A stretch of DNA of 64,000 bases, taken from contig JANLQJ010000084.1 in NCBI GenBank assembly GCA_031367715.1, positions 1-64,000 on the forward strand, written 5' to 3'. The translations under genes and the position numbers were made by a program. Positions 26,689-37,244 of this stretch are shown here, one piece after another. Numbering within the stretch: position 1 is the first letter of the stretch; every line of letters starts with the position of its first letter. The notes beneath the pieces were generated by a model that saw nothing but the letters and a program-made list of their open reading frames with translations, made no database searches and was not told the origin of the DNA. This DNA comes from JANYHF01 sp031367715 (GTDB lineage Bacteria > Pseudomonadota > Alphaproteobacteria > Rhizobiales > Hyphomicrobiaceae).

Positions 26689-28059
26689 ATGCGATCGACC
26701 GGTTCCCTCCTGCTTTCAACCCTTGTGATCATGATGCTCCAGGCCACAGCTTCCAATCTCAGCATCGCCGCCGCCCCGCGTGCGGTGGAGTTCAAGCTCG
26801 ACAACGGTCTGCAAATCGTCGTCATCCCCGACCATCGAGCGCCCGTGGTGCAGCACATGGTGTGGTATCGGGTCGGTTCGTCCGATGAACCGCGCGGCAC
26901 CTCGGGCATCGCCCACTTCCTCGAACATCTGATGTTTAAGGGCACCGAGACCATCGGACCCGGCCAATTCTCCAAAACTATCGCGCGCAACGGCGGCCAG
27001 GACAACGCCTTTACTGGTAACGATTCGACTACCTATTTCCAGTCCGTGGCCAAGGACCGGCTGCCGTTGGTGATGGAGATGGAATCGGACCGCATGGCCA
27101 ACCTGAAGCTGGCCGTGAAGGACGTTGAAACCGAGCGCAGCGTCATCCTTGAGGAACGCCGCTCGCGGGTCGAGAACGATCCGGGCTCGCAGCTCGATGA
27201 GCAGATGCGCGCCACGCTGTACCAGAATCACCCCTACGGCATCCCGGTGATCGGTTGGTTCCACGAGATGGCCAAGCTCAACCGCGAAGACGCCTTCGCC
27301 TTCTATCATCGCTATTACGCGCCCAACAACGCCATCCTGGTGGTGGCCGGCGACGTCGAGCCCGAGGACGTGCTGAAACTCGCCAAGAGCACTTACGGCA
27401 AGATCGCAGCCAATCCAGCGACCTTGCGCGCCGATCGTCCGTCCGAGCCGCCGCCGGTGGCGCCAAAGCGCGTCAACATGGTGGACGAGCGGGCCGGGCA
27501 GGCGACGCTGGTGCGTCACTACATTGGGCCGGCCTATGCCAAGGCGGCTCCGCGCGAGGCCGAGGCGCTCGACCTGCTGATGAAGGTTCTCGGTGGCGGC
27601 TCGACCAGCCGGCTATACAAGTCACTGGTGGTCGACCAGAAGATCGCATCCAGCGCCGAAGGCGGCTATTCCGGAGAGGCGCTTGATAGCGGCCGCATCG
27701 CTATCTATGGCGTGGCTGCCGATGGCGTGGCGCTGTCCGACCTTGAAGTCGCCATGGACAAGGTCATCGCCGAAGTGGTGACCAATGGCGTGACCGCCAA
27801 GGAGTTGGAGACCGCCCGCAACCAATATGTCGCGAGCTACGTCTACGAGAGCGACGGTATCGGCGCGCTGGCACGCCGCTACGGCTGGGGCCTGGTCAAC
27901 GGTCAGTCCATAAAGGACATCGAGGATTGGCCCAATCGGCTGGCTACGGTGACGGCCGAGGACATCAAGATGGTGGCGGCCAAGTATCTCAATATCAAGG
28001 GCTCGGTCACCGGCATGCTTGAGCCGCCGGTAGCCGCCAAGCTAGCCAAGAAATCCTGA
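26689..28059 (+). CDS. M16 zinc peptidase, catalytic member of a pair
   Basis: This is a 456-residue exported M16B peptidase related to processing peptidases. A signal peptide (residues 1 to about 28) precedes the mature domain. The inverted zinc motif HFLEH lies in SGIAHFLEHLMFKGT, and the distal Glu ligand is in the VETERSVILEERR helix about 75 residues later. It is followed after 14 bases by a second M16 gene without the zinc motif, as in bacterial heterodimeric M16B enzymes. It probably cleaves peptides in the periplasm. Confidence 0.93.
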   Translation: MRSTGSLLLSTLVIMMLQATASNLSIAAAPRAVEFKLDNGLQIVVIPDHRAPVVQHMVWYRVGSSDEPRGTSGIAHFLEHLMFKGTETIGPGQFSKTIARNGGQDNAFTGNDSTTYFQSVAKDRLPLVMEMESDRMANLKLAVKDVETERSVILEERRSRVENDPGSQLDEQMRATLYQNHPYGIPVIGWFHEMAKLNREDAFAFYHRYYAPNNAILVVAGDVEPEDVLKLAKSTYGKIAANPATLRADRPSEPPPVAPKRVNMVDERAGQATLVRHYIGPAYAKAAPREAEALDLLMKVLGGGSTSRLYKSLVVDQKIASSAEGGYSGEALDSGRIAIYGVAADGVALSDLEVAMDKVIAEVVTNGVTAKELETARNQYVASYVYESDGIGALARRYGWGLVNGQSIKDIEDWPNRLATVTAEDIKMVAAKYLNIKGSVTGMLEPPVAAKLAKKS

Positions 28060-28073
28060 GGGGGGCCCCGCGC

Positions 28074-29405
28074 ATGACACGCCTTCCAACCATTTTCGCT
28101 GTGCTCGTCGTCACCATCGGCAGTCAATTCAACACGGGTTCCGCCAACGCCATGAAGATCCAAAGCGTCACCAGCCCTGGCGGCATCCAGGCCTGGCTGG
28201 TCGAGGAACACAGCCTGCCACTGATGACCATGCAATATGGCTTCATGGGCGGCTCGTCGCAGGACCCGACCGACAAGCCGGGCGTTGCAAATTTCATCAC
28301 GGCCATGCTCGATGAGGGTGCCGGAGACATCAAGTCGGCCGAGTTCCAAGACCAGATGGAGCAGCTGGCCGCCAAGATGCGCCACGAGGCCAGCCGCGAC
28401 AGCCTGACCGGTAGCTTCCAGACCCTGACAGTCAACCGCGAGAAGGCCGGTGATCTGCTGGCGCTTGCGCTCAGCAAGCCGCGTTTCGATGCCGACGCAG
28501 TCGAGCGTATCCGCGGCCAGTTGCTGGCCTCGATTTCGTTTGCCTCCAAGGAGCCGGACAAGGTTGCCGAGGAGGCATGGTTCGCCACCGCATATCCTGG
28601 GCATCCCTATGGCCGTCCCGTCGATGGCACGACTGCGGCCGTGGGCAGCATCAAGCCGGCCGATCTTGAGGCCTATCGGGCGCGCGTGTTTGCCCGCGAC
28701 AATCTGAAAGTGTCAGTCGTTGGCGATATCGATCCCGCTACGCTCGGCGCCTTCCTGGACAAGGCCTTTGGCGGTCTTGCTGCCAAAGGCCAGCTGGCAC
28801 CAGTCGAACAGACCGACCCCAAAGGCGGGCCGATTGTGCAACACATCGAGATGGACATTCCCCAGTCGGTGGCCCAGTTCGGTCAGATCGGCATGGCGCG
28901 CAAAGACCCCGATTTTATCGCGGCCTACATCCTTAACTACATCATCGGCGGCGGCGGTTTTGCCTCGCGGTTGATGGACGAGGTGCGCGAGAAACGCGGG
29001 CTGGCCTATTCGGTTTACAGCTACATCCAACCGCTGCAACGCTCATCGATCTATATGGGGGGCGTCGCGACCAAGACCGATGCCATGGACAAGTCGCTGG
29101 AGGTAATCCGCGGCCAGCTTGAGCAGGTCGCCAAGGACGGCCCCCGGCCCGAGGAACTGGCCGATGCCAAACAGTATCTGACTGGTTCGTACGCCCTCAA
29201 CTTCACCTCTAGCGGCGCCATCTCCGGCCAGCTGCTGGGTATCCAGATGCAGGAGCTTGGCATCGATTATGTCGATACCCGCAACGCCAAGGTCGAGGCC
29301 GTCACCATCGATGATCTCAAGCGTGTCGCCAAGAAGCTGCTGCATCCCGAGCAGTTGATCGTAACGGTGGTCGGCAAAGGCTCTGGCAAGAGCGTTCAGA
29401 ACTGA
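28074..29405 (+). CDS. M16-like peptidase subunit lacking the zinc motif
   Basis: The 443-residue exported protein has the M16 fold but the HxxEH position reads NFITAML, so it cannot bind the catalytic zinc. It keeps the Arg/Tyr-type substrate-binding segment (EKRGLAYSVYSY) near the C-terminal domain. Known two-subunit M16B peptidases combine one active and one such subunit into a clamshell, so it should pair with the upstream product. The start at 28074 follows a GGGG-rich site and leads into a signal peptide ending near SANA. Confidence 0.9.
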   Translation: MTRLPTIFAVLVVTIGSQFNTGSANAMKIQSVTSPGGIQAWLVEEHSLPLMTMQYGFMGGSSQDPTDKPGVANFITAMLDEGAGDIKSAEFQDQMEQLAAKMRHEASRDSLTGSFQTLTVNREKAGDLLALALSKPRFDADAVERIRGQLLASISFASKEPDKVAEEAWFATAYPGHPYGRPVDGTTAAVGSIKPADLEAYRARVFARDNLKVSVVGDIDPATLGAFLDKAFGGLAAKGQLAPVEQTDPKGGPIVQHIEMDIPQSVAQFGQIGMARKDPDFIAAYILNYIIGGGGFASRLMDEVREKRGLAYSVYSYIQPLQRSSIYMGGVATKTDAMDKSLEVIRGQLEQVAKDGPRPEELADAKQYLTGSYALNFTSSGAISGQLLGIQMQELGIDYVDTRNAKVEAVTIDDLKRVAKKLLHPEQLIVTVVGKGSGKSVQN

Positions 29406-29416
29406 CGGGTTTTTTC

Positions 29417-29440
29417 CTCTCCCCGGTTTGACGTGGAGAG
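29417..29440. repeat. Short palindrome after the M16 operon
   Basis: CTCTCC and GGAGAG form a weak stem with a twelve-base loop, 12 bases past the stop. The T-run precedes rather than follows the palindrome, so it is a poor intrinsic terminator for the plus strand. It resembles other small intergenic palindromes of the window. Confidence 0.4.
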
Positions 29441-29464
29441 ACAAGGGTGGCGCCTTAACGGTCC

Positions 29465-30004
29465 CTATTCGAGTGGCAGATCGTCGAGGCGGACGCTCAT
29501 CTCCGGCGCCGCCTCAGGTACTAGTACCCACTTTCGCAAATCCCTGGTACGTACGACGGCCCAAAACGCTTGCCGGGCAGGAGCGCGGTCGCCGACGATC
29601 GGACGTGCCAGGGATTTGCGATAGTGGGTACTAGGGTTTGCGTCGGGGGGAACCTCGACAATCGAGGCATAGCCGGTCGCCGAGGGTTGTTCGTGGACAA
29701 TGGTGGTTAAAATTTCCGCTTCAATCACCCAATATTCGCGCACCCCGAACTGGGCATAGTGCTTTGCCTTGAAGCTCAAATCGCGCGACCGGCCGGAACC
29801 GGCGATCGCAACCGCGAGCAGCACGCAGGCGCCATTGACCTCAGACAGCCTGATCTCCGTGGGGTGCAACAGGAAGTCGGGTTGCGGTACATGGTACTTG
29901 CTGAGCCGCAGCGACGTTTCTCAGCCGAATTTCAGGTGCGGCGGCAGGTCGGCCGGGGCACGCATGGGTGCGGCAAGAGATTGCGGGCTGACATGTTTAT
30001 GCAT
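29465..30004 (-). pseudogene. Degenerate Uma2-family (PD-(D/E)XK-like) endonuclease gene
   Basis: The remains of a Uma2/DUF820 gene are readable in one frame. The N-terminus survives as a short stretch from the ATG at 30004 that hits TGA after 27 codons; then LRLSKYHVPQPDFLLHP and the conserved SRDLSFKAKHYAQFGVREYW follow, and a C-terminal PEMSVRLDDL. About 60 residues of the N-terminal half, including the FELIDGE region, appear deleted compared with the intact copy at 37245, and a palindromic element interrupts the last part. A TTG-started product of 134 residues remains open but should be inactive. Confidence 0.75.
29517..29634. mobile_element. Palindromic element inside the Uma2 pseudogene (MITE- or REP-like)
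   Basis: The 32 bases at 29521-29552 and at 29603-29634 are inverted copies with only two mismatches, around a 50-base centre. GGTACTAG is present as an eight-base direct repeat at 29517-29524 and 29627-29634, partly because the ends are palindromic. No transposase frame fits inside. The spacing of 110 bases is not a multiple of three, so the insertion changed the frame, although the sequence happens to read through openly. CTAG at both ends would fit a YTAR-type target duplication, but the exact borders are uncertain. Confidence 0.7.
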
Positions 30005-30176
30005 GCCGCGTTGCCATCATGGCAAAGCACCCTGTGGATAGCGGTGATGACCTCGCCGCCTGACGCTTTGCGGCCACGGCGCCGGGGCGAATCACCCTAG
30101 GGTGTATAATCGGGTGATGTGATCGGCTCGCCCACTGCGAGGCGTCCGAAACGACCCAAAGGCCACCGGTCTCCAC

Positions 30177-32195
30177 ATGCGCTACTCGCCCGCCCTTCTC
30201 GACGATATCCGCGCCCGCCTGCCGGTGTCGCAAGTGGTCGGGCGGCGCGTGCAGCTCAAGCGCCAGGGGCGTGAATTCATCGGCCTGTCGCCGTTCAAAT
30301 CCGAACGCTCGCCGTCTTTCACAGTCAATGACCAGAAGGGCTTTTTCCATTGTTTTGCCTCGGGCGAACATGGCGACATCTTCGGCTTCATCATGAAGAC
30401 CGAAGGCGTGACCTTCGTCGAGGCCATCGAGCGCCTCGCGGCCGAAGCTGGCGTGACGCTGCCCAAGCCATCGCCCGAAGCGGCCCGCCAAGACGACGCG
30501 CGCGATAAATTGTTGGCGGTGATGGAAGAGGCGGCGCGTTATTTCGAGGCCTTGCTGGCAGGTCCGCGTGGCCGCGAAACGCGCGAGTACTTGGAGCGGC
30601 GCGGCGTGTCGCCCGACGAGGCCAAGCGCTTCCGCATGGGCTTTGCCCCTGATAGCCGCTCGGCCTTGAAGGAGCATCTTACCGCCCGCGGTTTTGCCGT
30701 TTCTGCAATGATCGAGGCCGGCCTGCTGATCGCCGGTGACGACATTGCGACACCCTATGACCGCTTTCGCGGTCGCCTCATCATTCCGATTGCCGATTTG
30801 CGCGACAAGGTCATCGCGTTCGGTGGCCGGGCGCTGGCGGACGACGCCAAGCCAAAATATCTCAACTCGCCCGAAACTCCGCTGTTCCACAAGGGCGGCC
30901 AGCTGTTCAACGCCGCTCGAGCACGCAAGGCTGCGCATGACAGCGGTCAGATCGTGGTGGTCGAGGGCTACATGGATGTGGTGGCCATGGTGCGCGGTGG
31001 CATCGAACATGCTGTGGCGCCCCTGGGCACGGCGCTGACGGAAACGCAGCTGGGCATGCTGTGGCGGATGTGTCCCGAGCCCATCATCTGTCTGGATGGC
31101 GATGCGGCCGGCCAGAAGGCTGCGCTCCGGGCCGCCGATCTCGCCTTGCCGCAGATACAACCCGGCCGCTCACTGCGCTTTGCCTTCATGCCGGACGGCC
31201 TCGATCCCGACGATCTTATCCGCCAGCGCGGGCCCGAGGCGCTGCGCAAGGCGCTGGAGCAGACTCAGCCGCTGATCGAGGTGTTGTGGCGCCGCGAGCG
31301 TGATGCCGAGCCCTTGGATACGCCCGAGCGCCGCGCCGGGCTGGAACGGCGCTTAACGGCGTTGGCCAAGCGCATCGCCGATCCGGCGGTTGCGGGTGAA
31401 TATACCCGCGAGCTGCGCCAGCGGTCGCGCGAACATCTTTGGCAGCAGCGCGGTGGCGCAAGCGGGCAGGCCAAGCGCAATTTTGGTGGCAAGGCAAGCG
31501 CTCCCAGCCAGGATTGGCGCGTGCGCGAGCAGGCGGGCATGCGCGGCAACAAGGGCCGCCCGCCGCTGGTGCCGCCGCGCGCGCAGGCGCGTGAGGAATT
31601 GCTGCGCAACACGCTGACCCGTCAGCACGGCGATCCTGGCCTGAACCGCGAGGCGCTGATCCTGCGCACGCTCATCAACCACCCCTTCCTGTTGGATGAA
31701 CTGGCCGAGGAATTGGGCACTGTCACCTTCACCAATTCGATGCTCTCAACGATGCGTGACAGCATTCTCAGCCTGCATGCGATCAGACACCCCCTTGACA
31801 GTGGCGCAATCACCACCCATTTGAGCGCATCGGGCCACAACGACGCGCTGGGGCTGATCGCGCGCGCCATCACGCACAGGAGCGACCGGTTCTGCGAAAC
31901 CGGTGCTGCCGAGGATCGGGTGCGGATGGGTTTGCGCGATGCCCTTGCCGAGCAGGAGAAGGCCATTTTGAAGGCAGCCCTGAACGCCAGCGAACTGCAG
32001 AATGCCTTGGGTGAAGGTTCAGAGGAGGCCTATGCGCAGCTCCTCGATCTCGAAGCTAGGCTCAGGGCGGTGGACGGCAGAGCGCAGGGACTGGACCTGA
32101 CCAATGCCGACGGTACTTCTACACTGCCACCGGCCAACCAGCTTTTGACGGCCCCGGCCACAGATGGGGCACGGGGCGGGGACTTTTTGGGCTGA
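30177..32195 (+). CDS. dnaG: DNA primase DnaG
   Basis: DnaG makes RNA primers at the replication fork. The 672-residue protein has the N-terminal CHC2-type region, the RNA-polymerase core with TOPRIM motifs (VVVEGYMDVVAM and CLDGDAAGQKAA) and a C-terminal DnaB-interaction domain. In the zinc region only one of the four usual ligands remains: SPFK replaces CPFH, and HCFAS replaces HCFGC. I recall a similar loss in related alphaproteobacteria, so this is probably lineage-typical. It precedes rpoD, as in the classical macromolecular-synthesis arrangement. Confidence 0.96.
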   Translation: MRYSPALLDDIRARLPVSQVVGRRVQLKRQGREFIGLSPFKSERSPSFTVNDQKGFFHCFASGEHGDIFGFIMKTEGVTFVEAIERLAAEAGVTLPKPSPEAARQDDARDKLLAVMEEAARYFEALLAGPRGRETREYLERRGVSPDEAKRFRMGFAPDSRSALKEHLTARGFAVSAMIEAGLLIAGDDIATPYDRFRGRLIIPIADLRDKVIAFGGRALADDAKPKYLNSPETPLFHKGGQLFNAARARKAAHDSGQIVVVEGYMDVVAMVRGGIEHAVAPLGTALTETQLGMLWRMCPEPIICLDGDAAGQKAALRAADLALPQIQPGRSLRFAFMPDGLDPDDLIRQRGPEALRKALEQTQPLIEVLWRRERDAEPLDTPERRAGLERRLTALAKRIADPAVAGEYTRELRQRSREHLWQQRGGASGQAKRNFGGKASAPSQDWRVREQAGMRGNKGRPPLVPPRAQAREELLRNTLTRQHGDPGLNREALILRTLINHPFLLDELAEELGTVTFTNSMLSTMRDSILSLHAIRHPLDSGAITTHLSASGHNDALGLIARAITHRSDRFCETGAAEDRVRMGLRDALAEQEKAILKAALNASELQNALGEGSEEAYAQLLDLEARLRAVDGRAQGLDLTNADGTSTLPPANQLLTAPATDGARGGDFLG

Positions 32196-32222
32196 ATGAC
32201 GTTGCGCCTCCAGTTTGGCGGA

Positions 32223-32238
32223 GCCCCGTGCGCGGGGC
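32223..32238 (+). terminator. Hairpin in the dnaG-rpoD gap
   Basis: GCCCCG-TGCG-CGGGGC forms a perfect 6-base stem with a four-base loop 28 bases past the dnaG stop, in the 163-base gap ahead of rpoD. No T-run follows, so it may be a processing or attenuation hairpin rather than a full terminator. In the E. coli operon the dnaG-rpoD junction is a processing site. Confidence 0.4.
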
Positions 32239-32358
32239 GCGCAAGTGGTGGTCGTAAGCACTCAGCTCTTGATGAGTACAGCAGCAGCCGTGGGCGGCGC
32301 GCGCATGATCGCGCCGGTTCCCATCCGGATCAGCGATGCAATGCTTACGGAGTGACTG

Positions 32359-34431
<2,073 letters not shown>

Positions 34432-34458
34432 ACGAGAAGTGGCTTTTCAGGTGCCACA

Positions 34459-36174
34459 ATGCTCACGAAATTAACCGTTCGGAACTTCAAAACCCTTGAA
34501 GAGGCTGAGGTTGCCCTTGGCCAGAATGTTGTGCTGATAGGGCCCAACAACGCTGGCAAGACTACCGCGTTGCAAGCGCTCGCCTTGTGGCAAACCGGGC
34601 TGCGCGAATGGCTAGCCCGGCGCGCAAACGGTAGCTTGGCTGAAGCTCGGACCGGGGTGACCGTCAATCGACGAGCATTGACGCATACTCCAGTCACCGA
34701 TACACGCGCCTTGTGGCACGACCTAAAGGTAACGAGCGTGCGCCGGGACGGTGCCGGTCAAGTTAACCAACACATCTTTCTCGATGTAGTCGTCGAGGGA
34801 GACACTGCTGGCGTGCCTTGGGCCTGCGGGCTTGAATTCTATCGTGCCAACGCCGAGTCGATTTATTGTCGCCCTTTGCGTCTTTCGGACGAGGGCGCTG
34901 CAAGGATGCCTGTGCCACTAGAGGCTGGCAGCGCAAAGATTGCGCTTCTGCCTCCGATGTCCGGCCTTGCTTCCGAGGAACCCGAACTGCAACGAGGTCG
35001 AATTTCCGTTCTACTCGGCGAAGGCCAAACAGCGCAGGTTCTTCGCAATCTGTGTTTTGCCGTGCATCAGTCCAGTGCGAAAGATTGGTCCGCAGTCGTC
35101 GCTGAGATCGAGCGCCTGTTCGGCGCTGTACTTGGCACGCCACAACGGGATCCGGCACGTGGGACGATAGAGTTATCGTACACCCAGTCCAAGGGCGTCT
35201 CACTGGATCTGGCAAGCGCTGGACGTGGGATGCAGCAGACTCTGCTATTGCTTGCCCATTTGTACGCAAATCCGGGCAGTGCCCTTCTACTCGACGAGCC
35301 CGATGCCCATCTTGAGATACTCCGCCAGCGACAAGTCTACTCGCTGCTGTCGGAAACCGCACGGACGACTGGTTCCCAGATCATTGCCGCTAGCCATTCA
35401 GAAGTGGTTTTGAACGAAGCTGCTGACAAGGATGTCGTCGTCGCCTTCGTCGGGAAACCGCACCGCATCGACGATCGGGGCAGTCAGGTAAGAAAGGCGC
35501 TGATAGAAATTGGATTTGATCAATACTATCAGGCCGAACTCAAGGGCTTTGTCATTTATCTGGAAGGCGCCACCGACCTTGCAATACTTCGCGGCTTTGC
35601 AAAAGTGTTAGGTCATCCGGCTTTGAAAATCTTGGACGATGTATTTGTTCACTATGTAGCCAATCAACCAAAGAGTGCCGAGTCCCATTTTCATGGATTG
35701 CGTGAAGCAAAGGCTGACCTTATTGGGTTCGCTCTGTTTGACAGGCTGAGCACCGGTTTGCCGCACGGCTTTATTATCCCCGCCAGACAATGGAAGCGAC
35801 GCGAAATTGAGAACTATATCTGTAGTCGTGATCTTTTAATACGGTTCGCAGTCGGCAGCGAACCCGACGACCTTGTCGGACACGCTTTGCAAGGCACGCG
35901 CCGGGACGCCATGGCGTTTGCTATCGAGCGCGTTGAATCTGCTTTGATCGAACTGGGACGTGACCCCTGGTCAACGAACTTCAAGGTATCGGACGATTTC
36001 CTGCCGAATGTGTTCAAGCGATATTACGAGAAACTTGGCACTCCTCAGCGGTTGGACAAGACGGACTTTCACACCTTGACGGACGTTCTACTTCCAAGTG
36101 AGGTTGACTCTGAAGTCGTTGAAGTCCTTGACATCATTGTCGCGCAGTCAACGTTGGCCAGCCCAAGACGCTGA
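34459..36174 (+). CDS. OLD-family-like AAA ATPase with TOPRIM-like C-terminus, probable defence nuclease
   Basis: The 571-residue protein has an SMC/ABC-type ATPase: Walker A GPNNAGKTT near residue 28, signature-like SAGRGMQQTLLLLAHL, Walker B ALLLDEPDAHLE and the His switch ASHSEV. A TOPRIM-like domain begins near VIYLEGATDLAILRGF, followed by KRREIENYI, typical of OLD-type ATP-dependent endonucleases. The second TOPRIM acidic motif is unclear (ALFDRLSTG). Such proteins occur in phage defence (OLD, Gabija GajA, PARIS, retron effectors). No UvrD-like helicase lies beside it, so it would act alone, as class 1 OLD proteins do. Its base and codon use look less GC-rich than rpoD, which suggests transfer. 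Confidence 0.8.
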   Translation: MLTKLTVRNFKTLEEAEVALGQNVVLIGPNNAGKTTALQALALWQTGLREWLARRANGSLAEARTGVTVNRRALTHTPVTDTRALWHDLKVTSVRRDGAGQVNQHIFLDVVVEGDTAGVPWACGLEFYRANAESIYCRPLRLSDEGAARMPVPLEAGSAKIALLPPMSGLASEEPELQRGRISVLLGEGQTAQVLRNLCFAVHQSSAKDWSAVVAEIERLFGAVLGTPQRDPARGTIELSYTQSKGVSLDLASAGRGMQQTLLLLAHLYANPGSALLLDEPDAHLEILRQRQVYSLLSETARTTGSQIIAASHSEVVLNEAADKDVVVAFVGKPHRIDDRGSQVRKALIEIGFDQYYQAELKGFVIYLEGATDLAILRGFAKVLGHPALKILDDVFVHYVANQPKSAESHFHGLREAKADLIGFALFDRLSTGLPHGFIIPARQWKRREIENYICSRDLLIRFAVGSEPDDLVGHALQGTRRDAMAFAIERVESALIELGRDPWSTNFKVSDDFLPNVFKRYYEKLGTPQRLDKTDFHTLTDVLLPSEVDSEVVEVLDIIVAQSTLASPRR

Positions 36175-36253
36175 TCAGGATCTCTTGGCCATGACGCGGG
36201 ATTTGCTGCCCGCAAATAGCCGGGAATCGATCCGGCCAACCCCAGGAACCCCC

Positions 36254-37186
36254 ATGCCCCGCACCATCGCCATCCTGGGATACGGCGCGGTCGGCCGCGA
36301 CATCGCCCGGCAGCTCGCCGCCCGCGGCGACAAAGTCCGGATTTTCCAACGCACGCGTCCCGAGGTCCTGCCGGCCGGCGCCGAATTCCACCCGGGCAGT
36401 CTCGACGATGCGGCTGCGGTCGCCAGCGCCGTCGCCGGAGCAGACACGCTCATCTGTGCGGCGGGCCTGCGCTACATCGCCGAGGTCTGGGAGCGGGAGT
36501 GGCCGCTCGCCATGACCAACATGCTCAGCGCCTGCGAAAAATCGCGCGCGCGCTTCATCCTCGTCGACAATCTCTACATGTACGGGCCGCAAACCACGCC
36601 GCTGCGTGAGGACATGCCGCTCACTGACTTCGGCCGCAAGCCGAAAGCACGGGCGGCGATCACGCGGCAATGGCAGGCCGCGCACACGCAGGGGCGCGTC
36701 CGCGCCACGGCCGTCCGCGCGTCGGATTTCTATGGGCCGCGCGTTGGCACCTCCGTCGTCTCGCACTACGGCATCGCCCCGCTGGTCAAGGGCAAGACCA
36801 TCTACCTGCCCTATTCACCCGACCAGCCGCACGACTTCACCTATGTGCCCGACTTCGCGCGGGCCATCGTCACCCTCGCCGATGCGCCGGATACCGACTA
36901 TGGCCAGGCATGGCATGTGCCCAACGCTCCGACGCTCAGCCTGCGTCAGGTTCTGGAGCGGGCGGGCAAGCTCGCAGGACGGGCGCCAAAGATCAGTGTG
37001 ATGCCGGGCCTCATGAAGACCGTGTTCGGCTGGTTCACGCCCGAGCTGAAGGAACTGGCCGAGATGTCCTTCCAGACCGACCGGCCCTATCACGTCGACA
37101 CGGCCAAGTTTCGCGCGCGCTTCTGGTCCGACGCAACGCCCTTCGACGATGGCCTCCGCGCCACGATAGGCTCATACCGGAGCTGA
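36254..37186 (+). CDS. NAD(P)-dependent epimerase/dehydratase-like protein (extended SDR)
   Basis: The 310-residue cytoplasmic protein starts MPRTIAILGYGAVGRDIARQ, a Rossmann loop of GxGxxG type, and has VDNLYMYGP at the position where extended SDRs carry Tyr-x3-Lys; the Lys is not evident, so catalysis may differ or it may be an atypical SDR binding NAD(P)H. RASDFYGPRVG and a C-terminal substrate domain complete the resemblance to nucleotide-sugar epimerases. The ATG at 36254 fits the start of the fold; the frame is open upstream into the nuclease gene. The substrate is unknown. Confidence 0.85.
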   Translation: MPRTIAILGYGAVGRDIARQLAARGDKVRIFQRTRPEVLPAGAEFHPGSLDDAAAVASAVAGADTLICAAGLRYIAEVWEREWPLAMTNMLSACEKSRARFILVDNLYMYGPQTTPLREDMPLTDFGRKPKARAAITRQWQAAHTQGRVRATAVRASDFYGPRVGTSVVSHYGIAPLVKGKTIYLPYSPDQPHDFTYVPDFARAIVTLADAPDTDYGQAWHVPNAPTLSLRQVLERAGKLAGRAPKISVMPGLMKTVFGWFTPELKELAEMSFQTDRPYHVDTAKFRARFWSDATPFDDGLRATIGSYRS

Positions 37187-37244
37187 TGGACGAGTGCCGC
37201 TCGGGAAGCTTTTCGGGGCGTCCAGATCGTGCTAGCTTCGACCC

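Noticed and set aside
36098..36253. N-terminal extension of the epimerase-like gene
   Set aside because: It runs inside the end of the nuclease gene and precedes the clear Rossmann start at 36254.
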